This document shows positions 7,448 to 13,824 of a stretch of 14,328 bases of DNA, piece after piece. The notes below the pieces were generated by a model. It worked only from the letters and a program-made list of their open reading frames with translations. It had not been told where the DNA came from and made no database searches. Numbering within the stretch: position 1 is the stretch's first letter; each line of letters begins with the position of its first letter. The stretch covers positions 1 through 14,328 of the forward strand of contig NZ_JZWV01000496.1 in NCBI RefSeq assembly GCF_000966975.1. Reading direction: 5' to 3'. The position numbers and the translations under genes are program-made. The DNA is from Streptomyces katrae (lineage in GTDB: Bacteria > Actinomycetota > Actinomycetes > Streptomycetales > Streptomycetaceae).

Positions 7448-7479
7448 AGAGTAGTCGCACTGCCAGCATTCTGCTGGCA
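7448..7479 (-). promoter_or_regulatory. Leaderless promoter and operator dyad of the vapBC operon
   Basis: Read on the minus strand, TACTCT (7453-7448) fits TANNNT and is followed by exactly 6 nt before the ATG, which places the expected transcription start at or next to the start codon. Just upstream, TGCCAGCA-TTC-TGCTGGCA (7461-7479) is a perfect 8-bp dyad with a 3-nt centre and covers the -35 region. This is the arrangement expected for autorepression by an RHH antitoxin. Confidence 0.6.
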
Positions 7480-7563
7480 AATGAACCCTCCCCTCCTGGA
7501 GCGGCCCGGGGCCGCTCCGGAACGCCCCCCGCCGGGATGACCGTGCCCTGTCATGCTCTCGCC

Positions 7564-7648
7564 GTTCGGCCCAGCAATACCAGGCGGTAGCGTCCCGTTC
7601 ACACAGCCCTCTTACGTTCGGCGCGACCGTGCCGAACACCCGAGGGGA
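7564..7648 (+). promoter_or_regulatory. Upstream control region of the phosphatase gene, possible PHO-box unit
   Basis: GTTCACACAGC (7597-7607) resembles the 11-nt PhoP direct-repeat unit (GTTCACC-type), but the next 11 nt match poorly, so only one unit is convincing. TAGCGT (7588-7593) could be a -10 element with TTCGGC 17 bp upstream. GTTCGGC occurs at 7564-7570 and 7616-7622 and inverted (GCCGAAC) at 7631-7637; the last two form a 7-bp dyad around 8 nt, just upstream of the ribosome site GAGGGGA (7642-7648). Confidence 0.35.
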
Positions 7649-7659
7649 ATCTCCCGCAC

Positions 7660-9207
7660 ATGCGCCGCAGACCGTTGAAGACGCTCACCGTCCTGGCCAT
7701 CGCCAGCGCCGTGGCCGCCGGCACCGCCGTCACCGCGAACTCCGCGCCCCAGCAGAGCGACTCGCACCAGGACATCCGGAACGTCATCTACCTGCTCGGT
7801 GACGGAATGGGCCGCACCCACGTGACGGCCGCCCGCGACCGTTTCGTCGGCGCCGGTGGCAAGCTCACCATGGAGACCCTCCCCAACACGGGCGCTGTCG
7901 CCACCTACGCCGTCGAGAAGAACAGCGCGAAGCCGTCCCTGGTCACCGACTCGGCCAGCTCCGCGACCGCCTGGGCCTCCGGTGTGAAGACGTACAACGC
8001 CGCCATCGGTGTGGACGCGTACGAGAAGAAGGTCGCCACGCTGATGGAGCAGGCCCACGCGGCCGGCTTCGCCACGGGCAACGTCTCCACCGCCGAGATC
8101 ACCGACGCCACCCCGGCCGCCCAGTTCAGCCACGCCCTGCTGCGCGGCTGCCAGGGCCCGGTCTACTCGGACGCCGCCTGCCTCCCCAAGAAGGACGACG
8201 GCAGCTACGAGGCCGCCCCGGCCGACAAGACGCTGATCACGCCGATCGCCGAGCAGATCGCCCGCAACGGCACCGCCGACGTCATCCTCGGCGGCGGCCT
8301 GGCCCGCTTCGAGCCGGACGACCAGAAGGCCCTCCAGGCGCAGGGCTACCAGGTCCTCGGCAACTTCGGCGACCCGAGCCTGCCCGCGCAGACGGCCGCC
8401 AGCCAGAAGGTCGCCACCAAGGCCGACCTGGACAAAGCCAACGGCAAGAGGGTCATCGGCCTGTTCAACCGCGGCAACCTGACCGTGGAGCACAACAAGG
8501 CGGCCCTGCCGACCGACGCCCCGCAGAAGCAGGAGCCGACGCTCGCGGACATGACCCGCAAGTCGATCCAGCTCCTGAACGACCGCAAGCAGGGCGGCTC
8601 GTACGACCGCGGCAAGTCGAAGAAGGGCTTCTACCTCCAGGTCGAGGGCGCCCAGATCGACAAGCGCTCGCACGCCAACGACGCCGCGCAGACCCTCGAC
8701 GAGGTCAAGGCGTTCGACGACGCGGTCAAGGCCGCGTACGAGTTCGCGAAGAAGGACGGCCACACCCTCGTGGTCGTCACGGCGGACCACGAGTGCGCCG
8801 GCTTCAACATCATCGAGAAGGGCACGTACACCAACGCCGAGGCCGTGGCGCCCCCGGCGAACACGGACTCCGGCAACCCGGCCAACAACAGCGTCCCCTC
8901 GCGTTCCTCCTCGGGCGCCAAGGACCCGGCCCGTTCCAGCGGGATCGTGAACGGCGCGGGCTCCGGTGACGCGAAGAACTTCGCCCCGGCCACCTTCCGC
9001 ACCCCGGACGACCCGAAGGACGTCAAGGACGGCAGCCCCGAGGCCAGCCTGTGGCTGACCTACCTGTCCGGCAACCACACGGGCGCCGACGTCCCGATCT
9101 TCGCCTACGGCCCGGGCGGCAACGCCTTCGCCACCAGCCAGATCAACACCGAGCTGTACGGCAAGCTGTACCGCTCGCTGTTCGGCCGCTCTCCGCAGCA
9201 GCACTGA
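7660..9207 (+). CDS. phoA: Secreted alkaline phosphatase, PhoA family
   Basis: This 515-aa exported enzyme hydrolyses phosphate monoesters with two Zn2+ and one Mg2+ to scavenge phosphate. MRRRPLK and a hydrophobic stretch form a signal peptide with likely cleavage after Ala26 or Ala29; the RR pair leaves Tat export possible. Against E. coli PhoA the active site appears complete: metal Asp48 (LLGDGMG), nucleophile Ser98 (VTDSASSATA), Asp149 and Thr151 (TDATPA), Glu329, Asp334 and His338 (VEGAQIDKRSH), Asp376-His377 (VTADHECAG) and His473 (GNHTGADVP). A Ser/Asn/Pro-rich insertion (~395-430) precedes the last metal histidine. ATG 7660 has GAGGGGA 11 nt upstream. Phosphatases of this kind are PhoR-PhoP controlled in Streptomyces; the upstream region has only a weak PHO-like unit. 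A large hairpin follows. Confidence 0.93.
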   Translation: MRRRPLKTLTVLAIASAVAAGTAVTANSAPQQSDSHQDIRNVIYLLGDGMGRTHVTAARDRFVGAGGKLTMETLPNTGAVATYAVEKNSAKPSLVTDSASSATAWASGVKTYNAAIGVDAYEKKVATLMEQAHAAGFATGNVSTAEITDATPAAQFSHALLRGCQGPVYSDAACLPKKDDGSYEAAPADKTLITPIAEQIARNGTADVILGGGLARFEPDDQKALQAQGYQVLGNFGDPSLPAQTAASQKVATKADLDKANGKRVIGLFNRGNLTVEHNKAALPTDAPQKQEPTLADMTRKSIQLLNDRKQGGSYDRGKSKKGFYLQVEGAQIDKRSHANDAAQTLDEVKAFDDAVKAAYEFAKKDGHTLVVVTADHECAGFNIIEKGTYTNAEAVAPPANTDSGNPANNSVPSRSSSGAKDPARSSGIVNGAGSGDAKNFAPATFRTPDDPKDVKDGSPEASLWLTYLSGNHTGADVPIFAYGPGGNAFATSQINTELYGKLYRSLFGRSPQQH

Positions 9208-9211
9208 TCCC

Positions 9212-9262
9212 CGGCCGGCCGGGGCCGGGGGCGCACTCCCCCGTCCCCGGCCGGCCGCTTTT
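9212..9262 (+). terminator. Large GC hairpin with T-run after the phosphatase gene
   Basis: CGGCCGGCCGGGG (9212-9224) pairs with 9245-9257; after one C/T mismatch, six more pairs (9226-9231 with 9238-9243) close a 6-nt loop. CTTTT follows at 9258-9262. It starts 5 nt past the stop. Because the next gene starts only 18 nt later, it may act as a partial terminator or mRNA stabiliser. Confidence 0.85.
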
Positions 9263-9280
9263 CCCCAGGAGCACCCCCCG

Positions 9281-9829
9281 ATGTCGCTGACGTACCTCCC
9301 CCGCGCCGCTGCCGCCGCGACGGCCGTCGCCGCCCTGTTTGCGCTCGCCACCGGCTGCTCGGGCGCCGGAGCCCCGCCGGCGGCCGAGGACCCGGGCCCG
9401 GCCGCCGCCGCCCCGGTGTCCCTGCCCGCCCCGCGCAGCGCGCCCTCCCCGGCGGCGGTCCTGACCCCGGCTCCGGCGGCGGGCGAGGTCCGCACCGAGC
9501 AGGGCCCGTTCACGGACCGCGTGAAGCTGACGAACACGCGCCTGACGACGGCCGGCACCCCCTCCGTCACCGGCCACGTCGCCATCAGCTCGGACGTCAG
9601 CGACACCCTGGCCCTGGAGATCACCGCCGCGTACTACGACGCGCAGGGCCGCCTCCTGGGCACCGGCACCTTCCAGTACCAGGAGGAGGGCGAGGACGCG
9701 CACGCCCAGGAGCACCACGACGGCCCCCGCGCGGCCGGTGACGGCATCGACTTCACCGTCCCCGCCGACCACCTCACGGGTACCCCGGCCGCCGCGGTCC
9801 TCTCGGTCCCGGTCCTGGTGAACGAATAG
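9281..9829 (+). CDS. Small lipoprotein, possible FxLYD-like domain
   Basis: This 182-aa protein has a lipoprotein signal peptide: MSLTYLPRAA, a hydrophobic Ala-rich core, and lipobox LATGC with Cys26. A Pro/Ala linker (27-68) leads to a ~110-residue beta-rich domain: VKLTNTRLTTAGTPSVTGHV, LEITAAYYDAQGRLLGTG and VPADHLTG. The layout, a strand with an internal conserved Gly, then (A/Y)YD-x-x-G-R-LLGTG, resembles FxLYD-type extracytoplasmic domains, but that is by eye only and no function follows. AGGAG (9267-9271) is 9 nt before ATG 9281. The gene begins 18 nt after the phosphatase hairpin, so it has no room for its own promoter there and probably depends on readthrough or on a promoter inside the phosphatase gene. 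Confidence 0.8.
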   Translation: MSLTYLPRAAAAATAVAALFALATGCSGAGAPPAAEDPGPAAAAPVSLPAPRSAPSPAAVLTPAPAAGEVRTEQGPFTDRVKLTNTRLTTAGTPSVTGHVAISSDVSDTLALEITAAYYDAQGRLLGTGTFQYQEEGEDAHAQEHHDGPRAAGDGIDFTVPADHLTGTPAAAVLSVPVLVNE

Positions 9830-9840
9830 CCCCCGCGGCG

Positions 9841-9865
9841 CCGGGGTCCCGGGACCGGCCCCCGG
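9841..9865 (+). terminator. GC-rich stem after the small lipoprotein gene
   Basis: GGTCCCGGGACC (9845-9856) is a perfect 12-bp palindrome, and CCGGGG (9841-9846) can alternatively pair with CCCCGG (9860-9865). It lies 11 nt after the stop codon and could end the transcript, but there is no T-run and the palindrome alone has no loop. Confidence 0.4.
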
Positions 9866-9873
9866 CCGAACAA

Positions 9874-9937
9874 GCGGAATCTGCTCGTAGGATGACCCGT
9901 CAATCACACTGATCGCGATGACGGGGGCCGATTCCGC
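9874..9937 (+). promoter_or_regulatory. Promoter and nested inverted repeats before the WXG-like operon
   Basis: TAGGAT (9888-9893) is an excellent match to the HrdB-type -10 box, with no clear -35. Three inverted repeats are nested: GCGGAATC (9874-9881) with GATTCCGC (9930-9937, ending at the base before the ATG), CCCGTCA (9896-9902) with TGACGGG (9919-9925), and ATCA (9903-9906) with TGAT (9910-9913). The only ribosome-site candidate, GGGGG at 9923-9927, is partly inside the middle right arm, so the leader could hide it. Confidence 0.5.
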
Positions 9938-10378
9938 ATGACGACCACCTTCGAAGCAGAGTGGGCGAGCCTCAAGCAACAGGCCGCGTCCCGGACCGAG
10001 ATGCACCTCGCGAGCGCGGCCGCGGCCGGCGGCGGCGGGGGCGGCGAGGACCTGAAGTCCGACAAGGCGGTCTGGAACCGGGCCTCCCAGGACCTCGGCG
10101 GCCTGGCGACCAACATCAAGACCGCCCTGACGGGACTCGGCGACGGCCAGAAGGGCGCCGCTCAGGCCGGGGTCGAGAGCTCCGCCGCACAGGACGAGCT
10201 CTACCAGTCCTGGAAGACGTACCTGGAAAGCCTGGCGGGCAAGTGCTCGGCACTGCAGGGCCCGCTGCGGAAGGCCGGCGAGGGCCAGTACGCCAACGAC
10301 GAGGCCATCAAGGACGGCTTCACCCAGGTCGACGGCCAGTACCAGGACACGCCCGCCACCGGCGGCGGGGCCCGGTGA
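9938..10378 (+). CDS. WXG100/ESAT-6-like small helical protein
   Basis: This 146-aa protein has no signal peptide. It is almost wholly helical by composition: an N-terminal helix (MTTTFEAEWASLKQQAAS), a Gly6 turn at about 31-36, then long amphipathic stretches with ASQDLGGLATNIKTAL and a Trp motif, YQSWKTYLESL (~89-99). It ends in a flexible TPATGGGAR tail. The size, lack of a signal peptide and position before a hydrolase with a helical N-terminus suggest a WXG100-superfamily partner exported by a type VII (ESX) apparatus. The classic W-x-G turn is not clear, so membership is inferred. ATG 9938 follows GGGGG by 10 nt. It leads a three-gene operon; the next start is 8 nt after its stop. Confidence 0.75.
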   Translation: MTTTFEAEWASLKQQAASRTEMHLASAAAAGGGGGGEDLKSDKAVWNRASQDLGGLATNIKTALTGLGDGQKGAAQAGVESSAAQDELYQSWKTYLESLAGKCSALQGPLRKAGEGQYANDEAIKDGFTQVDGQYQDTPATGGGAR

Positions 10379-10386
10379 GCTGACCC

Positions 10387-12231
10387 ATGGACTACGCGGC
10401 ACTCAAAGCCCTCAAACCTTCCGAGTTCACGGAGGCCGCCGACGGCTACAAGGCCGCCAGCAGCATGGCGGACCACGCCTACGGGGACACCGAGGGGCAG
10501 ATCTCGGCCCGGCTGCGGGCCGGCCTGTCCGGCGTGGCCGTCGAGGCGGCCCTGGGATCGCTCCGGACACTGGCGGAGAACTTCCACTACGTACAGACCG
10601 AATGCGCCCTCGCCGCGACCTCCCTCAAGGCACTCGCCGCCGCCTTCACCGACGCGAAGCGGAAACTGGAGGACGCCGTGGAGGACGCGGCCGCCGCCAA
10701 GTTCACCGTGGGCGCCGACGGTTCGGTCACCTTCCCGCCGGGCGGCGAGCCCAAGGACGGCAAGATCCCCGACGGCGGCACCGTCACCGGCAGCGCCAAG
10801 GGCAAGCCCTCCGGCGGCGTCATCGACCCGACCCGCGACGCCAACGACCTGGCCTCCGCCCTGGAACGGCAGGCGGCCAACATCCACCCGAACCCGAACT
10901 TCGGCAAGGCCGTGGAGATCGCCAACCGCATCGCGCAGGCCGTGGCCGAGGCGACCGAGGCGGACAACCTGTGGGCGCCCAGGCTGCGCAAGCTCAAGGC
11001 GGACGACGACCTCGTGGTCTCCGACCGCGACTGGACCGACGTCCAGAGCGACACCGCCGACGTCCGCACCGCCGCGAAGGACTACCTGGACCACATCAAG
11101 CCCCCGCCCAAGGGCGACGACCCCAAGGCGAACGCCGACTGGTGGAACGGCCTGAGCCCCGACGACCAGTCCGCGTACCTGTCGCTGAACGCCTCCCAGG
11201 TCGGCGCCCTGGACGGCCTCCCCTCCGTCGTCCGCGACGAGGCCAACCGCACCGTACTGGCGGAGAAGACGGCCGAGTTCCAGATCAGGTACGACGCGAT
11301 CCCCCCGGTCCCGAAGAAGTGGATCGGACTGGGCCGCGCCACCCGCATCAACCCCGAGTGGCGGGAGTGGCAGGACAAGTACGCCGACGACAAGGCCTTC
11401 CTGGACCGGAACCTCAAGGGCATGAAGGCCGTCCAGGACCGCTTCGACAAGACCGGCCAGGACGGCCTCCCGGAGGCCTACCTCCTCGGCCTGGACACCA
11501 AGGGCGGCGGCCGGTCCATCGTGGCCAACGGCAACCCGGACACGGCGACGCACACCGCGGTCTTCGTCCCCGGCACGTTCACCGACATCACCAAGACCGA
11601 GCAGTACCTCCACCACACGGGCGAGCTGTGGAAGGAGACGCACGCCAGGCTCCCCGGCGAGAACGTGTCCACCATCAGCTGGATCGGCTACGACGCCCCG
11701 CAGAGCATCGTCCCCGAGGCGATGAAGAAGCACTGGGCGCTCGAGGCGGCCCCCGACCTGAACCACTTCATGGCGGGTCTGGAACACGTCCAGGGCGGCG
11801 CCGACAAGAGCCACACCACGATCATCGGCCACAGCTACGGCAGCACGGTCGTCGGCGCGGCCTCGAACGCGGGCGACCTGCGCGCGGACGACATCATCGC
11901 GGTCGGCAGCCCCGGCATGATGGTCAAGCACGCCGGCGACCTGGACGTCGGCGCGGACCACGTCTGGTCCCAGGCCGCCTCCACCTGGGACGACCAGGTA
12001 CCGCTGGGCGGCAAGATCGCGGGGCTGGGCGGCGACACCGAGATGTGGCAGGAACTGCTGCCGTTCGGCACGGTGTGGGGCTCGAACGTACCCTCGGACG
12101 AGGATTTCGGCGCCCACATCATGGCCAACGACTCCGACAGCCACACCGACTACTGGAGAGACCACTCGTTGAGCATCCAAAATCAGGCGGAAGTGATCGC
12201 CGGACACTACGACAAGGTCAAGAGTGGCTGA
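10387..12231 (+). CDS. Alpha/beta hydrolase, DUF1023 (Abhydrolase_8) type, with WXG-like N-terminus
   Basis: The protein has 614 aa and no signal peptide. Residues 1-105 are helical (SEFTEAADGYKAAS, LRTLAENFHYVQTE) like WXG/LXG N-termini. A Gly/Pro/Lys linker (~108-145) follows, then the region WWNGLSPDDQ (252-261) to LDGLPSVVRDEANR (275-288), a pattern typical of actinobacterial DUF1023 proteins. The hydrolase fold covers about 385-600: AVFVPGTFTD, then the nucleophile elbow IIGHSYGST with Ser483, AVGSPGMM, and SHTDYW with His586 as the likely catalytic base. The substrate is unknown; a lipid or ester is a guess. ATG 10387 lies 8 nt after the WXG-like stop, and its GTG-started lipoprotein neighbour overlaps it by 8 bp, so the three are coupled. 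Type VII effector, cell-surface lipase or self-directed toxin are all open. Confidence 0.85.
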   Translation: MDYAALKALKPSEFTEAADGYKAASSMADHAYGDTEGQISARLRAGLSGVAVEAALGSLRTLAENFHYVQTECALAATSLKALAAAFTDAKRKLEDAVEDAAAAKFTVGADGSVTFPPGGEPKDGKIPDGGTVTGSAKGKPSGGVIDPTRDANDLASALERQAANIHPNPNFGKAVEIANRIAQAVAEATEADNLWAPRLRKLKADDDLVVSDRDWTDVQSDTADVRTAAKDYLDHIKPPPKGDDPKANADWWNGLSPDDQSAYLSLNASQVGALDGLPSVVRDEANRTVLAEKTAEFQIRYDAIPPVPKKWIGLGRATRINPEWREWQDKYADDKAFLDRNLKGMKAVQDRFDKTGQDGLPEAYLLGLDTKGGGRSIVANGNPDTATHTAVFVPGTFTDITKTEQYLHHTGELWKETHARLPGENVSTISWIGYDAPQSIVPEAMKKHWALEAAPDLNHFMAGLEHVQGGADKSHTTIIGHSYGSTVVGAASNAGDLRADDIIAVGSPGMMVKHAGDLDVGADHVWSQAASTWDDQVPLGGKIAGLGGDTEMWQELLPFGTVWGSNVPSDEDFGAHIMANDSDSHTDYWRDHSLSIQNQAEVIAGHYDKVKSG

Positions 12232-12787
12232 CACGCGAAGCGCGCTCGGTCGCCGCCACGTCTCCGGCGTGAGGGCCCTGGCCCTCACGCTCGCCATCGT
12301 GTCACTGTCAGTGCTCTCTGTGGGGTGTTCAAACGTGAAGGAACTCAACTACGCGCCGGTGCGGATGGATCCCGGCCCGGCGCGCCAGAAGACGAAGGCT
12401 GTCTCCAGCCGCCTGCTGGAGATGACCGGGATCAAGGGCAGGGTGACCGAGCCGGGCCCGAGCGTCTCGCGCTGCGACGAGTACGGGGACGACCTGTTCT
12501 CCCTGACGCACCCCTGGTCGGTGTACGCCCTGACCAACGAGCAGGTCGACACCGGCATGGCGAACCTGCGCAAGGCGCTCGGCGAGAACGGCTGGAAGAT
12601 CACCAAGGACGGCAAGGCCAACACCCCCGCCCAGGACCCCGAGATCTGGGCGGAGAACGAGACGGAGCAATTCGCCATGAACGTCACTGCCCGGAAGGAC
12701 GGGGGGAACCAGACGATGCTCCTCTTCTCCGTCGTCTCCCGCTGCTACCGCGCGGCCTCCTCCTCCGCCCTCGACGGCGAGTACTGA
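12224..12787 (+). CDS. Lipoprotein coupled to the hydrolase operon
   Basis: This 187-aa protein starts at GTG 12224, inside the end of the hydrolase gene (8-bp overlap), with AAGG (12213-12216) 7 nt before it. The signal peptide has GRRHVSGVR, a hydrophobic core and lipobox LSVGC with Cys35, so it should be anchored outside the membrane. The mature domain (about 45-175) holds two cysteines, Cys84 (SRCDEYG) and Cys174 (SRCYRA), likely a disulfide, and the patterns WSVYALTNEQ, LRKALGENGWKIT and FAMNVTARKDG. I do not recognise the family. Coupling to a putatively exported hydrolase suggests an accessory, docking or immunity role at the cell surface; this is inference only. A hairpin 9 nt after the stop closes the operon. 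Confidence 0.82.
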   Translation: MADTRSALGRRHVSGVRALALTLAIVSLSVLSVGCSNVKELNYAPVRMDPGPARQKTKAVSSRLLEMTGIKGRVTEPGPSVSRCDEYGDDLFSLTHPWSVYALTNEQVDTGMANLRKALGENGWKITKDGKANTPAQDPEIWAENETEQFAMNVTARKDGGNQTMLLFSVVSRCYRAASSSALDGEY

Positions 12788-12795
12788 CATGTGAC

Positions 12796-12822
12796 GCGGG
12801 CCACAGGGAACCTCCGGCCCGC
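12796..12822 (+). terminator. Hairpin ending the WXG/hydrolase/lipoprotein operon
   Basis: GCGGGCC (12796-12802) pairs with GGCCCGC (12816-12822). Inside, after a 2x2 internal loop, AGG pairs with CCT around GAA. It starts 9 nt past the lipoprotein stop and has no T-run. Confidence 0.65.
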
Positions 12823-12831
12823 CCGGGCCCT

Positions 12832-12871
12832 CCTCGGTGTGCACGGCAGCACCCGGACGCACCGAGGGGGA
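12832..12871 (+). promoter_or_regulatory. Inverted repeat overlapping the ribosome site of the DUF3995 gene
   Basis: CCTCGGTG (12832-12839) and CACCGAGG (12860-12867) form a perfect 8-bp inverted repeat with a 20-nt spacer. The right arm overlaps GAGGGGGA (12864-12871), the ribosome site 6 nt before the start at 12878. It may be an RNA hairpin limiting translation or a DNA operator for the sigma-factor operon. Confidence 0.4.
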
Positions 12872-12877
12872 CCCCAC

Positions 12878-13315
12878 ATGCACCTGCCCGACACCACACG
12901 CCGCCGCACCGGCACCGCGCTGGCCGCGCTCCTGTCCGCCGACGGCCTGGCGCACCTCTACTGGGCCACCGGCGCCACCTGGCCCGCCCCCAGTGAACGG
13001 GCCCTCTCCCTGGCGGTACTGGGCACGGAGGTGTCCTTCGCCCCGCCCGTCGTCCTGCCGCTGGCCGCGCTCACCCTCACCGCCGGGGCCGCCGTCCTCG
13101 CGCACTCCCGCCACCGCGGCGGCCGGGCCGCGCGGGCCGTCACCGGCGCGGTCGCCGCGGGCCTGGCCGTACGGGGTCTCGCGGGCCTGGGCTGGGCCGC
13201 CGGGCTCCTGCCCAGCCCGCCCGGCAGCCCCTTCCACGCCCTGAACCTCGCCGTCTACACCCCCGCCTGCCTGGGCTTCGGCTGGGCGGCCGCCCGTCTG
13301 GCGCGCGCCAGATGA
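12878..13315 (+). CDS. DUF3995-type four-helix membrane protein
   Basis: This is a 145-aa integral membrane protein. The ATG at 12878 is favoured over the in-frame GTG at 12791 because GAGGGGGA precedes it by 6 nt. Four hydrophobic segments (about 11-29, 55-75, 86-108, 121-141) and an early GLAHLYWATGATWP motif (23-36) match the DUF3995 pattern of a short helical membrane protein with an HxYWxxGxxWP signature. No catalytic residues are apparent. Its TGA overlaps the ATG of the sigma-factor gene by 4 bp, so it is translationally coupled. In that position one would expect an anti-sigma factor, but it has no zinc-finger (HxxxCxxC) domain; a membrane sensor or non-classical anti-sigma role is a hypothesis. 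Confidence 0.82.
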   Translation: MHLPDTTRRRTGTALAALLSADGLAHLYWATGATWPAPSERALSLAVLGTEVSFAPPVVLPLAALTLTAGAAVLAHSRHRGGRAARAVTGAVAAGLAVRGLAGLGWAAGLLPSPPGSPFHALNLAVYTPACLGFGWAAARLARAR

Positions 13316-13824
13316 CCCCGGCCGACCGCGAACGCGGCATCACCCTCGCCCGCGCGGCCCGCGCCGGGAACACCCTCGCGCTGCACGAGCTCCTCGACCA
13401 CCTCACCCCGTACGTCACCCGGATCTGCACCCCCATCGCACTCGCCGACGGCCCGGACGCCGCGCAGGAGGCGCTGCTGGCCGTCTTCACCGCCCTGCGC
13501 TCCCTCCGCGACCCCGACGCCCTGTACGGCTGGGTGCGGGCCATCGCCGTCCGCGAGGCCGTCCGCACGGCCCAGCGGGCCTCCCGCGCCCGCCCGGCAC
13601 CCGACCTGACCGCCGTCCCGGCCAAGGGAGACCCCCAGCTCGCCTCCGACATCGAGGACGTCCTGGCCCGCCTCTCCCCCGCCCACCGGGCGGTGCTGGT
13701 CCTGCGGGACGTGGAGGGCCTGGACGAGGAGGCCGCGGCCGCCGTCCTGAACATCCCGCCCGGCACCGCCAAGTCCCGCCTGCACCGGGCCCGTTCCAGC
13801 TTCCGAAAGGCATGGTCCGCATGA
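13312..13824 (+). CDS. ECF-type RNA polymerase sigma factor
   Basis: This 170-aa sigma-70 family protein has only regions 2 and 4, as in ECF (group 4) factors. Region 2 (about 22-88) includes DGPDAAQEALLAVFTALRSL and LYGWVRAIAVREA, the core-binding and -10-reading helices. Region 4 (about 113-168) includes LARLSPAHRAVLVLRDVEGL and the recognition helix in PPGTAKSRLHRARSSF. The linker is a short Arg/Ala/Pro segment and there is no C-terminal extension. It starts with ATGA on the stop of the DUF3995 gene and ends with ATGA on the next gene, so the three form one coupled operon. Control may come from the membrane protein or from transcription alone. The ECF group was not determined. Confidence 0.92.
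   Translation: MTPADRERGITLARAARAGNTLALHELLDHLTPYVTRICTPIALADGPDAAQEALLAVFTALRSLRDPDALYGWVRAIAVREAVRTAQRASRARPAPDLTAVPAKGDPQLASDIEDVLARLSPAHRAVLVLRDVEGLDEEAAAAVLNIPPGTAKSRLHRARSSFRKAWSA

Noticed and set aside
7480..7659. A small gene between vapB and phoA
   Set aside because: Short frames exist on both strands, but none has a ribosome site plus a plausible protein; the interval is better read as two divergent control regions.
12806..12838. ECF-type autoregulated promoter (GGGAACCT as -35, CGGT as -10)
   Set aside because: The GGAAC core is present, but the gap to the CGGT is 23 nt rather than about 16-18, and the GGAAC lies in the loop of the preceding terminator hairpin.
12791..12877. GTG at 12791 as the start of the DUF3995 gene
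   Set aside because: It would start inside the terminator region with no ribosome site and add 29 non-membrane residues; GAGGGGGA precedes the ATG at 12878.
13812..13820. ATG at 13812 as the SRPBCC start
   Set aside because: It is only 1 nt after the GAAAGG site; the ATG at 13821 has suitable spacing and the ATGA overlap seen at the previous junction.
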